Source of the DNA: Spirochaetaceae bacterium
GTDB lineage: Bacteria; Spirochaetota; Spirochaetia; Treponematales; Breznakiellaceae
NCBI GenBank assembly: GCA_031257135.1
Contig: JAIRPH010000052.1
Coordinates: 1-5,879 of the forward strand
Direction: 5' to 3'
Length of the DNA stretch: 5,879 nt
Position 1 is the first letter of the stretch; each line of letters opens with the position of its first letter. The translations under genes and the position numbers were made by a program. The notes beneath the pieces were generated by a model. That model ran no database searches, was not told the DNA's origin, and was given only the letters and a program-made list of their open reading frames with translations. Positions 1 to 5,612 of this stretch are shown piece after piece.

Positions 1-34
1 GGCGCAGGGCGTCAAGGGCGGAGTCTGCCCTCAT
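1..34 (-). CDS. Possible 5' end of a divergent gene (partial, off left edge)
   Basis: On the minus strand an ATG at 34-32 opens 11 codons that run off the window edge and read MRADSALDALR. The codons are rich in GNC-type triplets and the peptide looks like an ordinary amphipathic N-terminus. No good Shine-Dalgarno sequence is seen. A TATAAC hexamer lies on the minus strand at about 56-51, just upstream. A competing + strand reading from position 2 is open to a TAA near 65, so the direction is uncertain. No function can be given. A divergent gene beside nagA would be a natural place for a regulator, but nothing in these 11 residues shows that. Confidence 0.25.
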   Translation of the reverse strand, partial: MRADSALDALR

Positions 35-152
35 CCTAACGGCATGGACGTTATATGGCGTCAGTAAGCGATTCGTTTTTGCTAGGATATACTTTCTACC
101 CATTAGGAATAACTATATATCGGCCGGCTTGTTTTTTCAACAAAGGATACGC

Positions 153-172
153 TTTTTTTAAAAAAAAATTTT
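153..172. other. T7-A9-T4 homopolymer tract
   Basis: Seven T, nine A and four T occur in succession. Phased A/T tracts like this are known to bend DNA or act as nucleosome-free, UP-element-like sequences. The tract lies about 150-190 bp upstream of the putative nagA transcription start, so a direct UP-element role at that promoter is unlikely. It could serve an unrecognised nearer promoter or simply mark intergenic DNA. Confidence 0.5.
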
Positions 173-205
173 CAGGGCGGAAGAATCTTTCAGCGGATAC
201 GCCCC

Positions 206-245
206 GGCGGAATCAAAGACGCGGCGTTTCGGCGTCCGCCTTTTT
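206..245 (+). terminator. Terminator- or attenuator-like hairpin upstream of nagA
   Basis: GGCGGA (206-211) pairs with TCCGCC (235-240), and CGC (220-222) can pair with GCG (232-234) inside it. The stem is followed directly by TTTTT (241-245). An alternative stem, GACGC (218-222) with GCGTC (232-236), uses overlapping bases. No + strand gene is evident upstream for it to terminate. It may therefore be an attenuator in a longer nagA leader, or the end of an RNA that starts near the TATACT at 88-93. The internal loop makes it less than ideal. Confidence 0.4.
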
Positions 246-269
246 CTCCGGGCTGATGGAAATGCAAAA

Positions 270-288
270 ATACTCGCAAACAGAGTAT
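270..288. promoter_or_regulatory. Inverted repeat ATACTC-N7-GAGTAT, candidate operator
   Basis: Perfect 6-bp half-sites at 270-275 and 283-288 are separated by 7 bp, giving a two-fold symmetric site. It ends 19 bp before the upstream TATAAT box (308-313), so it would cover the -35 area of that promoter, where no -35 consensus is visible. Repressors of amino-sugar genes (NagC/ROK or GntR/NagR families) bind symmetric sites upstream of nag operons. This site does not match their published motifs closely enough to name one. Confidence 0.4.
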
Positions 289-302
289 GCTTATTCTTTC
301 AC

Positions 303-347
303 GGAGCTATAATTCTAGTGGATTATTTTCAGTATTGCCGGTATAAT
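303..347 (+). promoter_or_regulatory. Tandem TATAAT boxes of the nagA promoter region
   Basis: Two exact TATAAT hexamers occur at 308-313 and 342-347. The second lies 6 nt before the nagA ATG, so its expected transcription start is the A of that ATG. Its -35 at a 17-bp spacer is TGGATT (319-324), only three of six matches to TTGACA. The first has no recognisable -35 and would start transcription near 320. GGAG at 303-306 could instead serve as a distant ribosome site for a GTG at 318. Confidence 0.5.
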
Positions 348-353
348 TACAGA

Positions 354-1523
354 ATGACTTCTATCTGTTTACATAATGGAACCGTGATGACCGGGTTCGC
401 CGCAATGGACCATTGCGCGGTTCTCATTGAAGACGGCATAGTGGCGGATGTGTTTTCTCAAAAACGGTTTGAACAAAAACGGTTCGGAGAAAGCGCGCGC
501 CTTATCGACGTTCAAGGGGCGTACATCGCTCCGGGCTTTATCGACACTCACATTCATGGGTTCGGCGGGTTCGGAACCGACGACTCTTCGACGGATTCGG
601 CGTTGGAAATGTCCCGGCTTCTCGCCCAATACGGCGTGACCGCTTTCAACCCCACCCTCTACCCGGAAGAAGAAGCGATCATGCCGGAAACCGTGAACCG
701 CATAGCCGCGGCAATAGGCAAAGAGGAAGGCGCGAAAATTATGGGCTTGCATCTGGAAGGACCCTTCATCTCTCCGAATCGGCTGGGAGTACAGCGGCCG
801 GAAACCGTGCAAACCGTCAGCCTCCCCTTTATGGAACGCCTTTGGCAAGCTGCGGGCGGACATATCGTAAACATGACCGTAGCCCCGGAAATTAAAGGAA
901 TGAGAGAACTCGCCCTTTACTGCATCAAAAGAGGAATCGTCCTCCAAGCGGGGCATACGGACGCCCAATACGAGAACATGGTCGAGGGAATGCAGGCGGG
1001 AATTCTTCATATAACCCACCTCTTCAACGCTATGAGCAAACTAGACCACCGAAACCCTAACGCGGTAGGAGCGGCGCTTATCCACCCCGAAATGTCCTGC
1101 GAAATCATCGCGGACGGACGGCACGTACACCCGGACTTGTTTAAGCTCCTCTTACGGGACAAACCGATAGACAAAATCGTCTTGGTGACCGACGCGCTCA
1201 AACCCACGGAACAACCGAAAGGACCCTTCTTCGCTAACGGAGAAGAGGTGATTTTTCAGGACGGCCTATTTCATCGGAAAGCCGACGGCGTCATCGCCGG
1301 CTCCGCCTTGACCATGATTGAAGGAATCAAAAACCTCTGCGCTATGGGATTCAGCATGGAAGAGGCGGTAAAAACCGCCGGATTCAACCCCGCCCAAGTG
1401 ATGCGCTATACCCGAAAAGGCGCCATCATCCCGGGACAGGACGCGGATATAACCGTGTTCGACAAAGATTTTACCGTATTGACCGTCATTATCGGCGGCG
1501 CGATTAAAAAGAACGTTTTTTAA
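354..1523 (+). CDS. nagA: N-acetylglucosamine-6-phosphate deacetylase
   Basis: NagA hydrolyses GlcNAc-6-P to glucosamine-6-P and acetate in the cytoplasm, the first committed step of GlcNAc catabolism and cell-wall amino-sugar recycling. The 389-residue product (E. coli NagA has 382) is a complete metal-dependent amidohydrolase. Counted from the ATG at 354, it has PGFIDTHIHG (H66, H68), the metal-ligand Glu in LHLEGPF (E135), AGHTDA (H201), THLFNAM (H222), ADGRHVHP (H257), the catalytic Asp in LVTDA (D280), and AGSALTM. The HxH pair is retained, unlike in E. coli, where it is replaced, so a two-metal centre is possible. An in-frame GTG at 318 would add 12 residues and has GGAG 11 nt upstream. 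I prefer 354 because MTSICLHNGTVMTG aligns with the usual N-terminus. Residues after IVADV contain a duplicated QKRF. nagB follows after 18 bp. Confidence 0.96.
   Translation: MTSICLHNGTVMTGFAAMDHCAVLIEDGIVADVFSQKRFEQKRFGESARLIDVQGAYIAPGFIDTHIHGFGGFGTDDSSTDSALEMSRLLAQYGVTAFNPTLYPEEEAIMPETVNRIAAAIGKEEGAKIMGLHLEGPFISPNRLGVQRPETVQTVSLPFMERLWQAAGGHIVNMTVAPEIKGMRELALYCIKRGIVLQAGHTDAQYENMVEGMQAGILHITHLFNAMSKLDHRNPNAVGAALIHPEMSCEIIADGRHVHPDLFKLLLRDKPIDKIVLVTDALKPTEQPKGPFFANGEEVIFQDGLFHRKADGVIAGSALTMIEGIKNLCAMGFSMEEAVKTAGFNPAQVMRYTRKGAIIPGQDADITVFDKDFTVLTVIIGGAIKKNVF
459..488 (+). repeat. 15-bp tandem duplication inside nagA
   Basis: CAAAAACGGTTTGAA (459-473) is followed at once by CAAAAACGGTTCGGA (474-488), two copies that match at 13 of 15 bases. 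The duplication keeps frame and encodes QKRFE-QKRFG in the N-terminal beta-sandwich part of NagA, far from the active site. It looks like a recent replication-slippage insertion of five codons. Confidence 0.7.
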
Positions 1524-1530
1524 GGAAATT

Positions 1531-1536
1531 AAGGAG
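1531..1536 (+). promoter_or_regulatory. Strong Shine-Dalgarno sequence of nagB
   Basis: AAGGAG lies 5 nt before the nagB ATG, in the 18-bp nagA-nagB gap. It shows that this organism does use Shine-Dalgarno initiation. This makes its absence before nagA and before the EIIA-CBS gene more telling. Confidence 0.85.
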
Positions 1537-1541
1537 ATAGT

Positions 1542-2327
1542 ATGCGGCTTATTGTACAAGACGATTATAACGCAGTCAGCGTCTGGACCGCGGCGTATAT
1601 TGCGGATAGAATCCGCCAGTTCAGCCCAAACAAGGATAAACTTTTTACCCTTGGACTGCCCACCGGTTCCAGCCCTCTGGGAGTTTATCGGGAGCTTATC
1701 AAAGCTCACAAATCCGGGAGCCTCTCTTTCGCTCATGTAGCTACCTTTAACATGGACGAATATGCGGGACTTGATGAAAATCATCCCCAAAGCTACCGCC
1801 GGTTCATGTGGGACAACTTTTTCAGCCATATTGATATAGCCAAGTCCAACGCGCATATCCTTAACGGTATGGCTCAAGACCCGGTTCAGGAATGTCTCGA
1901 TTATGAGGCGAGAATCTCGTCCTACGGCGGAATCGAGCTGTTCCTCGGGGGCATGGGGAGCGATGGACACATCGCCTTTAACGAACCCGGCTCGTCTCTT
2001 GCCTCCCGCACCCGCATCAAGAGCCTCACCAAAGACACGAAGCTGGCAAACGCCCGCTTCTTCGGAGGAGACCCCGCCAAAGTGCCTGACACCGCGCTCA
2101 CCGTCGGGGTAGGAACCATCATGGACGCCAGAGAAGTGGTTATAATCGTAAGCGGACACTCCAAAGCCCGCGCCCTTCAAGCGGCGGTAGAAGGAGGGAT
2201 CAATCACCTCTGGACCCTTTCCTGCCTCCAGATGCACCCAAGAGCCGTTATCGTCTGCGACGAAGAAGCCACGGACGAACTCAAAGTAGGTACGGTACGC
2301 TACTTTAAAGATATAGAGCGGCGATAG
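1542..2327 (+). CDS. nagB: Glucosamine-6-phosphate deaminase
   Basis: NagB converts glucosamine-6-P to fructose-6-P and ammonia, feeding amino sugars into glycolysis. The 261-residue protein can be aligned almost without gaps to E. coli NagB (266). The phosphate-binding loop is LGLPTGSSP (38-45). Catalytic Asp72 is in FNMDEY, and Asp141, His143 and Glu148 are in DGHIAFNEP. Residues known to form the E. coli allosteric site for GlcNAc-6-P are all present: Ser151 and Ser152, Arg158, Lys160 and Tyr254, plus the MRLI N-terminus. Allosteric activation by GlcNAc-6-P, the substrate of the upstream enzyme NagA, is therefore likely. Only the C-terminal tail is slightly shorter. It has a strong ribosome site and lies between nagA (18 bp upstream) and a HAD phosphatase (1 bp downstream), surely co-transcribed. 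Confidence 0.98.
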   Translation: MRLIVQDDYNAVSVWTAAYIADRIRQFSPNKDKLFTLGLPTGSSPLGVYRELIKAHKSGSLSFAHVATFNMDEYAGLDENHPQSYRRFMWDNFFSHIDIAKSNAHILNGMAQDPVQECLDYEARISSYGGIELFLGGMGSDGHIAFNEPGSSLASRTRIKSLTKDTKLANARFFGGDPAKVPDTALTVGVGTIMDAREVVIIVSGHSKARALQAAVEGGINHLWTLSCLQMHPRAVIVCDEEATDELKVGTVRYFKDIERR

Positions 2328-2328
2328 T

Positions 2329-3159
2329 ATGCCCGAATTTTTTGCGGAAACAATCAAAGCGTTGGCTCTGGATTTAGACGGTACGCTCCTGCGCCCCGAT
2401 AATTCCCTGAGCGAACGCGCTATTCAGACGCTCAAAACGTGCCTCAACCGAGGCATGAAGGTGATACTCTGTACCGGCCGATCCGCGGAGTCTTCCGAGC
2501 AATACCGGCAGGCAATCGGCGCGGAGGGTCCTATGGTCTACTTTAACGGCGCGGAAGTCGTGGATATGCCCAGCGGAAAGGTCCTGAACGCAGGCTTGCT
2601 GGACCCGGCGGTAGCCGATTACTGCGCGGACTTGGCTCGGCGCAGAGGGCTGTATTATCAGGCTTATATCCCTCAAAGTCCAACGCTTCTGATAACGGAA
2701 ACCTACGCCCCGGAAGCCGAAATCTACCGCAGACATACGGGCATCCGCCCCGTAGCGGGAAACCTGAAAGACGCCTTGCGGTCTCCCGGCGTCTCCGGAT
2801 GCATTAAGAGTATGTTTATCACAGACCCTTCGCTCCACGAGGGCATCCGGGCGGAACTGCTGGAACGTTTCGGCGATAGCATTTATGTTGTCCGCAGTTC
2901 TCCGACCTTTCTGGAGATTCTCCGGTCCGGCGTTTCCAAAGGCGAAGGTCTCAAATACGCTTTGGCTTATTACGGACTCAAAGGCGCTCAAGCCGCGGCT
3001 TTTGGAGACGAGGAAAACGATCTGCCTATGTTTGCCGTTGCGGGTTTTTCCGCGGCTCCGATAAACGCCAAAGAACAGGTACGGCTGGCGGCAAAGAGGG
3101 TTATCGGTTCCAACGCCGAAGACGGGGTAGCTTCTTTTCTTGAGCGTAATTTGCATTAA
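2329..3159 (+). CDS. Cof-type HAD-superfamily hydrolase (probable sugar-phosphate phosphatase)
   Basis: This 276-residue protein is a HAD phosphatase of the Cof (type IIB cap) subfamily, whose members dephosphorylate sugar phosphates, FMN, PLP or similar small phosphoesters. All four HAD motifs are present: DLDGTLL with nucleophile D15 and acid D17, the Thr of ILCTGRS (T49), Lys204 in GVSKGEGL, and GDEENDLPMF with D227 and D231. The cap lies between, at about 80-190, and the typical PTFLEI precedes the Lys motif. The ATG is one base after the nagB stop and has no strong Shine-Dalgarno sequence, so translation is probably coupled to nagB. Enterobacterial nag operons also contain a HAD enzyme, NagD, but of subfamily IIA, so this would be an analogue and not an orthologue. 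A hexosamine- or hexose-phosphate substrate is an inference from context. Confidence 0.92.
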   Translation: MPEFFAETIKALALDLDGTLLRPDNSLSERAIQTLKTCLNRGMKVILCTGRSAESSEQYRQAIGAEGPMVYFNGAEVVDMPSGKVLNAGLLDPAVADYCADLARRRGLYYQAYIPQSPTLLITETYAPEAEIYRRHTGIRPVAGNLKDALRSPGVSGCIKSMFITDPSLHEGIRAELLERFGDSIYVVRSSPTFLEILRSGVSKGEGLKYALAYYGLKGAQAAAFGDEENDLPMFAVAGFSAAPINAKEQVRLAAKRVIGSNAEDGVASFLERNLH

Positions 3160-3169
3160 CTTACATATA

Positions 3170-3198
3170 TTGACATTTACGGTAATTTTGTACATATT
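3170..3198 (+). promoter_or_regulatory. Promoter of the EIIA-CBS / transporter unit
   Basis: A perfect TTGACA (3170-3175) and CATATT (3193-3198, four of six matches to TATAAT) are separated by 17 bp. The -10 box ends 6 nt before the ATG at 3205, so transcription should start at or beside the start codon. No Shine-Dalgarno sequence is visible. An inverted repeat GTAAT-N9-ATTAC (3182-3186 and 3196-3200) overlaps the -10 box and could be a regulator site. The 45-bp gap after the phosphatase gene shows no terminator, so read-through from the nag cluster is possible. Confidence 0.6.
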
Positions 3199-3204
3199 AC
3201 AAGT

Positions 3205-4107
3205 ATGAAATTATCCAGTTTACTGAATCCCGAACTGGTACGCATCAAAGCATCCGGTAAAACAAAGGATGAGCTGATTGATGAACTTATTCGGGAAATC
3301 TACCGGACTCGGCAGTATATTTTACTTTCCGAGCAAAAGGTGCGGGAAGCGGTTTTAGAACGGGAGCAGTTAGGGGGAACCGTATTTCCCAATGGTCTGG
3401 CTACTCCTCATGCGAGGCTGGAGGGCTTCAGCGACCTGCTTATCGCCGTCGCCATTCCAGCCCAGCCGGTGCAGTATGAGAATACGGTTATACGCATGAT
3501 GATTCTCATCCTGACCTCCCAAGGGGCGTCCACGCTCTACCTCAACACGCTGTCGGCTTTCGCCAAGCTCTCTAAGGATGCGGAACAGTTTGACCGGCTC
3601 TGCGCGGCGGCGTCGTCTCAGGGCTTTGTTCAAGTCATCAAGGACTGCAATATCGATGTTATGCAGACTCTGCTGGTGGGGTCTATTATGCATCAGAATT
3701 TCATGTCCCTCAGCCCGGAGCATACGATTAAGGAGGCGGCGGATATGTTTTATAAAAACCGCCTGAGTTATCTTCCGGTGGTTGACTCTGCCGGGGAGTT
3801 TGCCGGGGAGCTGACCGTGCTAGACCTTTTTGCGGTAGGTATTCCCGATTACGCGCTGAAACTTGAAAATTTGCAGTTTCTGCGCCGGCTTGAGCCTTTT
3901 GAGGAACTGCTCAAGAAAGAGCATGACATCCGGGTCCGGCAGGTGATGAAGCCGGTTACTCTGACCATCAAGGAGGATGCGCCGGTGGTCGAGGGGATCA
4001 TGCAGTTCATTCGGTCAAATCGCCGGCATATACCGGTAGTGAAGCAGGGAAAGCTGACCGGAATCGTCGGATATATGGATATTCTCCATAAAGTATTGAG
4101 GGCTTAA
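3205..4107 (+). CDS. PTS EIIA (fructose/PtsN-type) domain fused to tandem CBS domains
   Basis: The 300-residue soluble protein has an N-terminal EIIA domain of the fructose/mannitol/nitrogen class (about 1-150). The expected phosphorylation site is His69 in NGLATPHARLEG, and the helical ending FAKLSKD is typical. Two CBS domains follow, at about 158-212 and 242-300, each with the usual core (SYLPVVDSAGEFAGELTVLDLF and RHIPVVKQGKLTGIVGYMDIL). CBS pairs bind adenine nucleotides and gate enzymes and transporters. No EIIB or EIIC is nearby, so a regulatory role is more likely than sugar uptake, as known for PtsN-like proteins and the incomplete PTS of spirochetes. It overlaps nothing but is followed after 2 bp by an ArsB/NhaD-type transporter, its probable target. 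An AAGGAGG at 3730-3736 precedes an in-frame ATG at codon 181. The ATG at 3205 lacks a ribosome site. Confidence 0.92.
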   Translation: MKLSSLLNPELVRIKASGKTKDELIDELIREIYRTRQYILLSEQKVREAVLEREQLGGTVFPNGLATPHARLEGFSDLLIAVAIPAQPVQYENTVIRMMILILTSQGASTLYLNTLSAFAKLSKDAEQFDRLCAAASSQGFVQVIKDCNIDVMQTLLVGSIMHQNFMSLSPEHTIKEAADMFYKNRLSYLPVVDSAGEFAGELTVLDLFAVGIPDYALKLENLQFLRRLEPFEELLKKEHDIRVRQVMKPVTLTIKEDAPVVEGIMQFIRSNRRHIPVVKQGKLTGIVGYMDILHKVLRA

Positions 4108-4109
4108 CC

Positions 4110-5387
4110 ATGAGCATTACCGCGTGGATTGCATTATCCCTTTTTCTCATCATCTATATTGTTATTTCCACGGAAAAGATCAACAAAACCATTGTAGCCC
4201 TCATGGGAGGAGCGGTTTTTATCACCTTGGAGATTATCGGGCAGGAAGAAGCCTTCCATGTTATCGACTGGAACGTCATTTTTCTGCTGATCAGCATGAT
4301 GGTGATCATCAATATCACCAAAACCACCGGACTTTTTCAGTATGTGGCGATCAAAACCGCCAAGTCGGTACAGGGAAATCCGCTGAAAATCCTGATTTTG
4401 CTTACCATAATAACCGCGGTGTTTTCGGCGTTCCTCGATAACGTTACTACCATGCTGATCTTAAGCCCGGTAACGATTCTCATCGCGGTAGAGCTGGGGA
4501 TTAGTCCTGCGCCGTTTATTATCTGCATGGCTATCGGCTCGAACATCGGCGGAACCGCGACCCTCATCGGAGACCCGCCGAACATCATGATCGGCAGCGC
4601 GGCGAACCTGCAATTCATTAATTTTCTCGCGCATCTGGGACCGGTAATCATCATTATTCTTGCCGTCTTTGTGGGGCTGATGTTTCTCCTCTTCAGGAAG
4701 CAGATGACCGTATCCAACGAACGGAAAGCCCGGATCATGGACTTCGACGAATCCAAATCCTTGACGGATAAACCGCTCCTGATACGATGCGTCGCGGTTC
4801 TGGGGCTGGTGATTATCGGGTTTCTCCTTCACGGGCTTCTTGGGCTGGAAGCCTCGACGGTCGCGTTGTTCGGGGCGGCTCTGCTCCTGCTCATTTCCGG
4901 CAAGCATGAGCCGGAAGAATTCTTCCGGGACATCGAGTGGGGAACGATTTTCTTCTTTATCGGACTGTTCATCATGGTAGGCGGGCTGGTGGAGCAGGGG
5001 TGGATAAAGAAATGCTCTCAGTTTCTGCTGTCTCTGACCAAAGGGGATTTACGGTATACTTCGGTACTGCTGGTTTGGGTGTCAGGGATTTTTTCCGCCA
5101 TTGTGGATAATATCCCCTACGTGGCGACGATGATTCCTATGGTGCAGGACATTGCCGCTTCGGTTGGTCCTGACGCGGCGATGCCTTTGTGGTGGTCTCT
5201 CGCGCTGGGAGCCTGTCTTGGGGGCAACGCGACCCTTGTCGGCGCTTCAGCCAACGTCGTATCCGCGGGCATTTCCACGAAAAACGGCTATCCTATCACC
5301 TTCATGGATTTCACCAAGTACGGACTGGCAATTACCCTTATCAGTCTCGCCCTCTCTACCGGATATGTACTGCTCAGGTACTTTTAG
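4110..5387 (+). CDS. ArsB/NhaD-family (ion transporter superfamily) membrane transporter
   Basis: This 425-residue, very hydrophobic inner-membrane protein belongs to the ArsB/NhaD/P-protein branch of the IT superfamily, which includes Na+/H+ antiporters, arsenite pumps and dicarboxylate carriers. An internal duplication is plain: DWNVIFLLISMM (53-64) corresponds to EWGTIFFFIGLF (276-287), FSAFLDNVTTM (105-115) to FSAIVDNIPYVATM (328-341), and GSNIGGTATLIGDPPN (143-158) to GACLGGNATLVGASAN (367-382). The half-helix DN motifs (D110 N111, D333 N334) and Gly-rich loops line the transport path in this family. A charged cytoplasmic loop at about 196-222 separates the halves. About 10-12 membrane segments are expected. 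Na+/H+ exchange or organic-anion transport is more likely than arsenic efflux, since no ars gene is nearby, but the substrate cannot be read from sequence. It starts 2 bp after the EIIA-CBS gene and is probably translationally coupled to it. Confidence 0.92.
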   Translation: MSITAWIALSLFLIIYIVISTEKINKTIVALMGGAVFITLEIIGQEEAFHVIDWNVIFLLISMMVIINITKTTGLFQYVAIKTAKSVQGNPLKILILLTIITAVFSAFLDNVTTMLILSPVTILIAVELGISPAPFIICMAIGSNIGGTATLIGDPPNIMIGSAANLQFINFLAHLGPVIIIILAVFVGLMFLLFRKQMTVSNERKARIMDFDESKSLTDKPLLIRCVAVLGLVIIGFLLHGLLGLEASTVALFGAALLLLISGKHEPEEFFRDIEWGTIFFFIGLFIMVGGLVEQGWIKKCSQFLLSLTKGDLRYTSVLLVWVSGIFSAIVDNIPYVATMIPMVQDIAASVGPDAAMPLWWSLALGACLGGNATLVGASANVVSAGISTKNGYPITFMDFTKYGLAITLISLALSTGYVLLRYF

Positions 5388-5394
5388 GACGCGA

Positions 5395-5420
5395 AAAGCG
5401 GAATAAAACCCGCTTTCCCT
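5395..5420 (+). terminator. Probable terminator after the transporter gene
   Basis: AAAGCGG (5395-5401) pairs perfectly with CCGCTTT (5410-5416) around an 8-nt loop, 8 bp after the stop codon. The right arm ends in TTT but the following bases are CCCT, so the U-run is short. It is a plausible but weak intrinsic terminator, perhaps aided by the stronger hairpins just downstream. Confidence 0.5.
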
Positions 5421-5425
5421 CTAAC

Positions 5426-5511
5426 GCCCGCCGGCAGGACTTCCAGACCGGCGGGCTATTGCCCGGCGGCAACCCGCCACGCCGGGGTATCCGCCGGGCG
5501 TCTGACGCCCG
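5426..5511. repeat. Cluster of three GC-rich perfect palindromes
   Basis: There are three adjacent hairpins. GCCCGCCGG (5426-5434) pairs with CCGGCGGGC (5448-5456). GCCCGGCGG (5461-5469) pairs with CCGCCGGGC (5491-5499). CGGGCGT (5495-5501) pairs with ACGCCCG (5505-5511) around a 3-nt loop and shares bases with the second. None is followed by a T-run. A related 15-nt segment recurs inverted in the left intergenic region. This resembles REP/BIME-type dispersed intergenic repeats, which can also stabilise the upstream mRNA. Confidence 0.6.
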
Positions 5512-5544
5512 ATCCCGGTCGAGCGAGACCCTTGCTTTCCTCCC

Positions 5545-5573
5545 TTGACGCCAAGCGGAGTATTTTATATCAT
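5545..5573 (+). promoter_or_regulatory. Strong sigma70-like promoter
   Basis: TTGACG (5545-5550) and TATCAT (5568-5573) each match five of six consensus bases, with the ideal 17-bp spacer. Transcription would start near 5580 and give a leader of about 114 nt to the ATG at 5694. A T7 run at 5604-5610 after a weak stem lies just downstream and could attenuate it. Unlike the other two promoters in the window, it is far from any start codon. Confidence 0.6.
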
Positions 5574-5612
5574 ACTTCTAAGCGCGTTGCCCTTAGGCTA
5601 GACTTTTTTTGT

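Larger units (their letters stand above)
35..353. other. Intergenic region upstream of nagA
   Basis: This stretch holds no convincing gene. An 85-codon + strand reading at 55-312 has low-complexity, homopolymer-derived composition and no family resemblance. The region contains a TATACT hexamer (88-93) without a good -35 box, a T7-A9-T4 tract (153-172), and an 8-bp direct repeat GGATACGC at 145-152 and 195-202. It also contains a terminator-like hairpin (206-245), an inverted repeat (270-288) and two TATAAT boxes (308-313 and 342-347). It is probably the control region for nagA and perhaps for a divergent gene. Confidence 0.6.

Noticed and set aside
55..312. An 85-codon + strand reading upstream of nagA
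   Set aside because: It runs through the T7-A9-T4 tract, the terminator-like hairpin and promoter-like boxes, lacks a ribosome site, and resembles no family.
369..1019. A 216-codon minus-strand open frame inside nagA
   Set aside because: It is a shadow of nagA, rich in Arg and His as expected from reading the complementary frame.
1266..2357. A 363-codon minus-strand open frame antisense to the end of nagA and all of nagB
   Set aside because: It overlaps two genes with unmistakable catalytic motifs, shows no protein-family pattern, and is explained by the codon bias of the true + strand genes.
2374..3195. A 273-codon minus-strand open frame across the HAD phosphatase gene
   Set aside because: It is antisense to a gene with all four HAD motifs and has no recognisable domain or ribosome site.
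4461..4907. Minus-strand open frames within the transporter gene
   Set aside because: They lie opposite transmembrane segments and conserved transporter motifs, and their composition is typical of antisense shadows.
4110..5387. Naming the transporter arsB or nhaD
   Set aside because: The superfamily is clear, but no ars regulator or reductase is adjacent and ion specificity cannot be read from these motifs.
5189..5548. A 119-codon + strand reading that spans the transporter stop and the palindrome cluster
   Set aside because: It is out of frame with the transporter for half its length and otherwise encodes Arg/Pro/Gly-rich sequence from the GC-rich hairpins.
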